Shown here: piece by piece, positions 61,792 to 64,000 of the stretch
How the letters are laid out: every line of letters starts with the position of its first letter
Numbering within the stretch: position 1 is the stretch's first letter
Assembly (NCBI RefSeq): GCF_029910215.1
Contig: NZ_CP110396.1
Span: forward strand, 3,038,001-3,102,000
Origin: Paraburkholderia sp. D15
Lineage (GTDB): Bacteria; Pseudomonadota; Gammaproteobacteria; Burkholderiales; Burkholderiaceae
DNA length: 64,000 nucleotides
Direction of reading: 5' to 3'
The notes under the pieces: generated by a model
The model's database searches: none
What the model was told of the DNA's origin: nothing
What the model saw: only the letters and a program-made list of their open reading frames with translations
Position numbers and translations under genes: made by a program

Positions 61792-63561
61792 ATGTATCAA
61801 GAAGTCAGCGAAAGAAGCGTCGGGGCAGCGGCACCGCAGAGCGACGTCAATGCCCACTACGAACAGGTGAAGGGGATTTTCGAAGTGCTGAACGGCCGCA
61901 AGGAGGCCGATCTGCTCCTGAAGAACCTGAATATCCTCGACGTTCATAGCGAGTCGGTTTATCAGGGCTCCATTCTCGTCTACAACAAGCGCATCGTCGC
62001 ATTGAATCCCGACGAGTCGGCCATCAAGGTGCGCGAGGTATTCGACGGCGAAGGCCTGTACGCGATTCCCGGGCTGATCGACGCGCACGTTCACTTCGAG
62101 GCGCAACTCGCGCATCCGGCCGCGTTCGCCGAAGCGATCGTGCCGTGCGGCACGACCACCATCTTCTCCGAGTGCCTCGACTTCGTGAGCGCCGCGGGCG
62201 CGGAAGCGATCGAGGCGACCGAACAGCTATTCAGGAACCACGAACGCCTGCCGTACCGCGTATTCGCGTTCGCGCCCGGCAAGAAGACCTCGGTCGAAGT
62301 CACCGACGCCTTGCTGAAAATGGACCCGGTGATCGGTCTCGGCGAACTCGCGCATCTGACCTACAGCGTGGGCAACGACGACGACTTCCGCAAGTCGGCA
62401 TTGGGACGCGCGAAGGGCGGCTTCATGAACACGCACTGGGGCGTGACCACGTTGTCGGACATGATGCTGAACTACATGCCCGCAATCGGTGCATTCGCCA
62501 ATCACGATGTCTGGAAAGAAGACGACATCGAGAAGAGTGTGCGCTACGGCCTGCAGACGCAGATCAAGTTCGGCGTCGGTAGCCCCGAGGTGATCAAGAT
62601 CATGTTGCGTTCCATCGTCAAACGCAAATGGCCGGCCGAGAACTTTCAGCTCTGCGCGGACAACATTTCGGTGGACCGGCTGTTGACCAAGGGCCACATG
62701 GACTGGATCGTGTCGCTGTGCGCCGACATGGGCATCGAGCCGATCAAGGCGATCAAGATGGCCACGCTCTACACGGCGCGCGCGTTCCGGATGGACAACA
62801 AGTTCGGTTCGCTGACGCCGGGCCGCTTCGCCGATATCGTGCTGACCGACAGCCTGTCGAAGATCAATCCGCGTTTCGTGTTCAAGGACGGCGAACTGGT
62901 CGCGAAGGATCGCAAGCTGCTCAAGCAGGCCGACATCGACTATTCGGGCATGGTCAAGAAAGCGGTGCCGGGACTCGGCGATCTGACGCCGGAACAACTG
63001 GACCTGACGCCGATGGAAATCTCGGCGGACGGCACGCAGGCCAAGGTCTACCTGTTCGACGTCTATGGCCGCGGCCACGAAAAGTTCTTCCAGGAAGTGT
63101 GGGTGCCGTTCCGCGACGGCAAGGTCGTCACCGAATACAACGGCGCGAAGCTCAACCGCATTTCGGTCGTGCAGCGCTACGCGAACGGCAAGCGGCATGT
63201 AGTCAATGGTCTGTTCAAAGGCGTCTATATCGAGCGCGGTGCGGTGGCGACGTTCTGGCCGGCGCCCAAGGCTTATTTCGTCGCGGTTGGACAGGACAGC
63301 GCGGAAATGTGTCACTGTCTCCAGCAGGTGGACGGTTACGCGGGCGGTTGCGCGGTCACCGAGAACAAACAGGTGAAAGCCCTGTTGCCGCTGGAGATCT
63401 ATGGTGTCCAGGCCAACATGAACCTGACCGAGTTGCTGACGGCGACGCGCCAGATCGACGCCGCGCTGGCGGCCATGGGCAATCATAATGAAGGCGAGCC
63501 CGTGGTGAACAAGCTGCTGACCCTGTTCATCTCGCTGGACCGGTTCGGCTTCATGGTTTGA
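61792..63561 (+). CDS. Adenine-deaminase-like amidohydrolase
   Basis: The 589-residue protein resembles adenine deaminase in length and order of parts: a composite beta-domain, the metal motif HVHFE (residues 99-103) after PGLIDA, GLGE (Glu185), CADN with Asp290, GHMD and MATLYTARAF...GSLTPGRFADIVLTD, then a C-terminal Ade-type domain. The family loop GHxP is replaced by RAKGGFMNTHWG, and the later 'SDHE' loop appears as FANHDVW (His238-Asp239), so the active site differs from true adenine deaminase. It may act on another cyclic amide or purine-like compound. AGGAAGAG before the ATG sets the start. A membrane-protein gene follows after 182 bases. Confidence 0.85.
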   Translation: MYQEVSERSVGAAAPQSDVNAHYEQVKGIFEVLNGRKEADLLLKNLNILDVHSESVYQGSILVYNKRIVALNPDESAIKVREVFDGEGLYAIPGLIDAHVHFEAQLAHPAAFAEAIVPCGTTTIFSECLDFVSAAGAEAIEATEQLFRNHERLPYRVFAFAPGKKTSVEVTDALLKMDPVIGLGELAHLTYSVGNDDDFRKSALGRAKGGFMNTHWGVTTLSDMMLNYMPAIGAFANHDVWKEDDIEKSVRYGLQTQIKFGVGSPEVIKIMLRSIVKRKWPAENFQLCADNISVDRLLTKGHMDWIVSLCADMGIEPIKAIKMATLYTARAFRMDNKFGSLTPGRFADIVLTDSLSKINPRFVFKDGELVAKDRKLLKQADIDYSGMVKKAVPGLGDLTPEQLDLTPMEISADGTQAKVYLFDVYGRGHEKFFQEVWVPFRDGKVVTEYNGAKLNRISVVQRYANGKRHVVNGLFKGVYIERGAVATFWPAPKAYFVAVGQDSAEMCHCLQQVDGYAGGCAVTENKQVKALLPLEIYGVQANMNLTELLTATRQIDAALAAMGNHNEGEPVVNKLLTLFISLDRFGFMV

Positions 63562-63625
63562 CGTAGCGTGCTCCGACAGGAGGAGACCCGCCGGGACTTC
63601 GGTGCCCGGCGGCCCGAGGAGCACG

Positions 63626-63656
63626 GGCGGGGCCGGCGTAATGAGCCGGCCCCGCC
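63626..63656 (+). other. Intercistronic hairpin
   Basis: A perfect 12-bp stem (arms at 63626-63637 and 63645-63656, rich in G and C) surrounds GTAATGA. No T-run follows, so it may stabilise or partly attenuate the transcript between the amidohydrolase and the YczE-type gene. Confidence 0.5.
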
Positions 63657-63743
63657 TCGCAGTACCCCACAAGAGCGCGGCGCGACATCGTCGGAACAGA
63701 CGTGCGGCACCGCACCAGTCAGGCAGACAATGAAGGGACAGTC

Positions 63744-64000
63744 ATGGCGCACCATGCAAGGGAAACTGAAGTCATCGATACCGGCAATCTGACGCGGCGC
63801 TGGGTCACGTACGTCGTCGGCATTTACATTTTGACCATGGGGATCAGTCTGGCGGTCAGAGCCGGTATCGGCATTTCGCCGCAAAGCAGCCTTACCCGCA
63901 CGATGACGCTGGTTGACCCGCGTCTGAGTCAGGGCACGTATAACTTCATGCTCGAACTGTTCATGTTGTTTCTGACGTGGCTGGTCGCACGCAAGGATTT
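63744..64000 (+). CDS. YczE/YitT-type membrane protein, partial
   Basis: The frame opens with an ATG at 63744, preceded by GAAGGGA, and stays open to the window edge (about 85 residues). After a polar tail (MAHHARETEVIDTGNLTRRW) comes the first helix VTYVVGIYILTMGISLAVRAG and then GIGISPQSSLTRTMTL, the conserved 'G.s...rAG.G..P.s' pattern of YczE/DUF6198 proteins. A second helix begins with YNFMLELFMLFLTWLV. This family is of unknown function, often thought to be a transporter. The position behind the amidohydrolase suggests it may import that enzyme's substrate. The C-terminal half lies outside. Confidence 0.75.
   Translation, partial: MAHHARETEVIDTGNLTRRWVTYVVGIYILTMGISLAVRAGIGISPQSSLTRTMTLVDPRLSQGTYNFMLELFMLFLTWLVARKD

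Noticed and set aside
1..64000. rRNA, tRNA, insertion sequence or prophage genes
   Set aside because: No conserved RNA stretch, transposase motif or phage protein was seen on either strand.

Overview
The window is a stretch of high-GC bacterial chromosome most like Paraburkholderia or Burkholderia sensu lato. The reasons are the strong G/C third-position bias, the gene families present (acdS with its Lrp-type partner, ahpC/ahpF, OmpV/MipA, KatE-type catalase, DUF2325, many LysR regulators) and the lack of phage or insertion sequences. Assignment to genus is inference from these families. 52 protein-coding genes are supported, two of them cut by the window edges. No rRNA, tRNA, CRISPR array or transposase was seen.

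Layout. 1-2.3 kb: a partial secreted protein and a lower-GC patch with a small membrane protein and a periplasmic protein. 2.4-8.5 kb: an alpha/beta hydrolase, a large MscS channel, a NIPSNAP-like protein and a VpsR-like sigma-54 activator. 8.5-11.3 kb: a 1.3-kb non-coding stretch with a good sigma-54 promoter and several hairpins, leading to an 83-residue protein and a lone TadZ/CpaE-like ATPase. 11.5-12.9 kb: a nicotinamide phosphoribosyltransferase. 12.9-18.6 kb: a molybdenum locus with a fused permease-ATPase, a binding protein, a lipoprotein, a molybdopterin-fold protein, NifQ and a ModE DNA-binding-domain protein; two near-identical ModE-box-like sites lie in it. 18.6-28.1 kb: a DUF2325 protein and neighbour, LysR with a divergent MFS pump, and small metabolic or transport genes. 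28.4-31.7 kb: an isocitrate-lyase/PEP-mutase family enzyme divergent from a PrpR-like sigma-54 regulator, with a sigma-54 promoter and three palindromes between them. 31.8-46 kb: oxidative-stress and plant-association genes (ahpC, ahpF, alkB, pirin/LysR, acdS/acdR, msrB, mipA, katE-type catalase, periplasmic trehalase). 46.1-52.5 kb: a signalling operon of hybrid kinase, CheR, CheB and a receiver-kinase. 52.5-60 kb: an FAD monooxygenase, an internally duplicated secreted protein, LysR with a divergent membrane protein, and two secreted proteins. 60.1-64 kb: a Cys-less isochorismatase-fold protein, a LysR regulator, a divergent adenine-deaminase-like amidohydrolase and the start of a YczE-type membrane protein.

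How the genes fit together. The molybdenum genes look like one regulon for uptake and use of molybdate. Two sigma-54 activators each sit beside a recognisable -24/-12 promoter, which suggests local circuits. ahpC carries a three-of-four OxyR site. The last cluster may be an undescribed catabolic pathway for a cyclic nitrogen compound; this is inferred only from the protein families and their arrangement.
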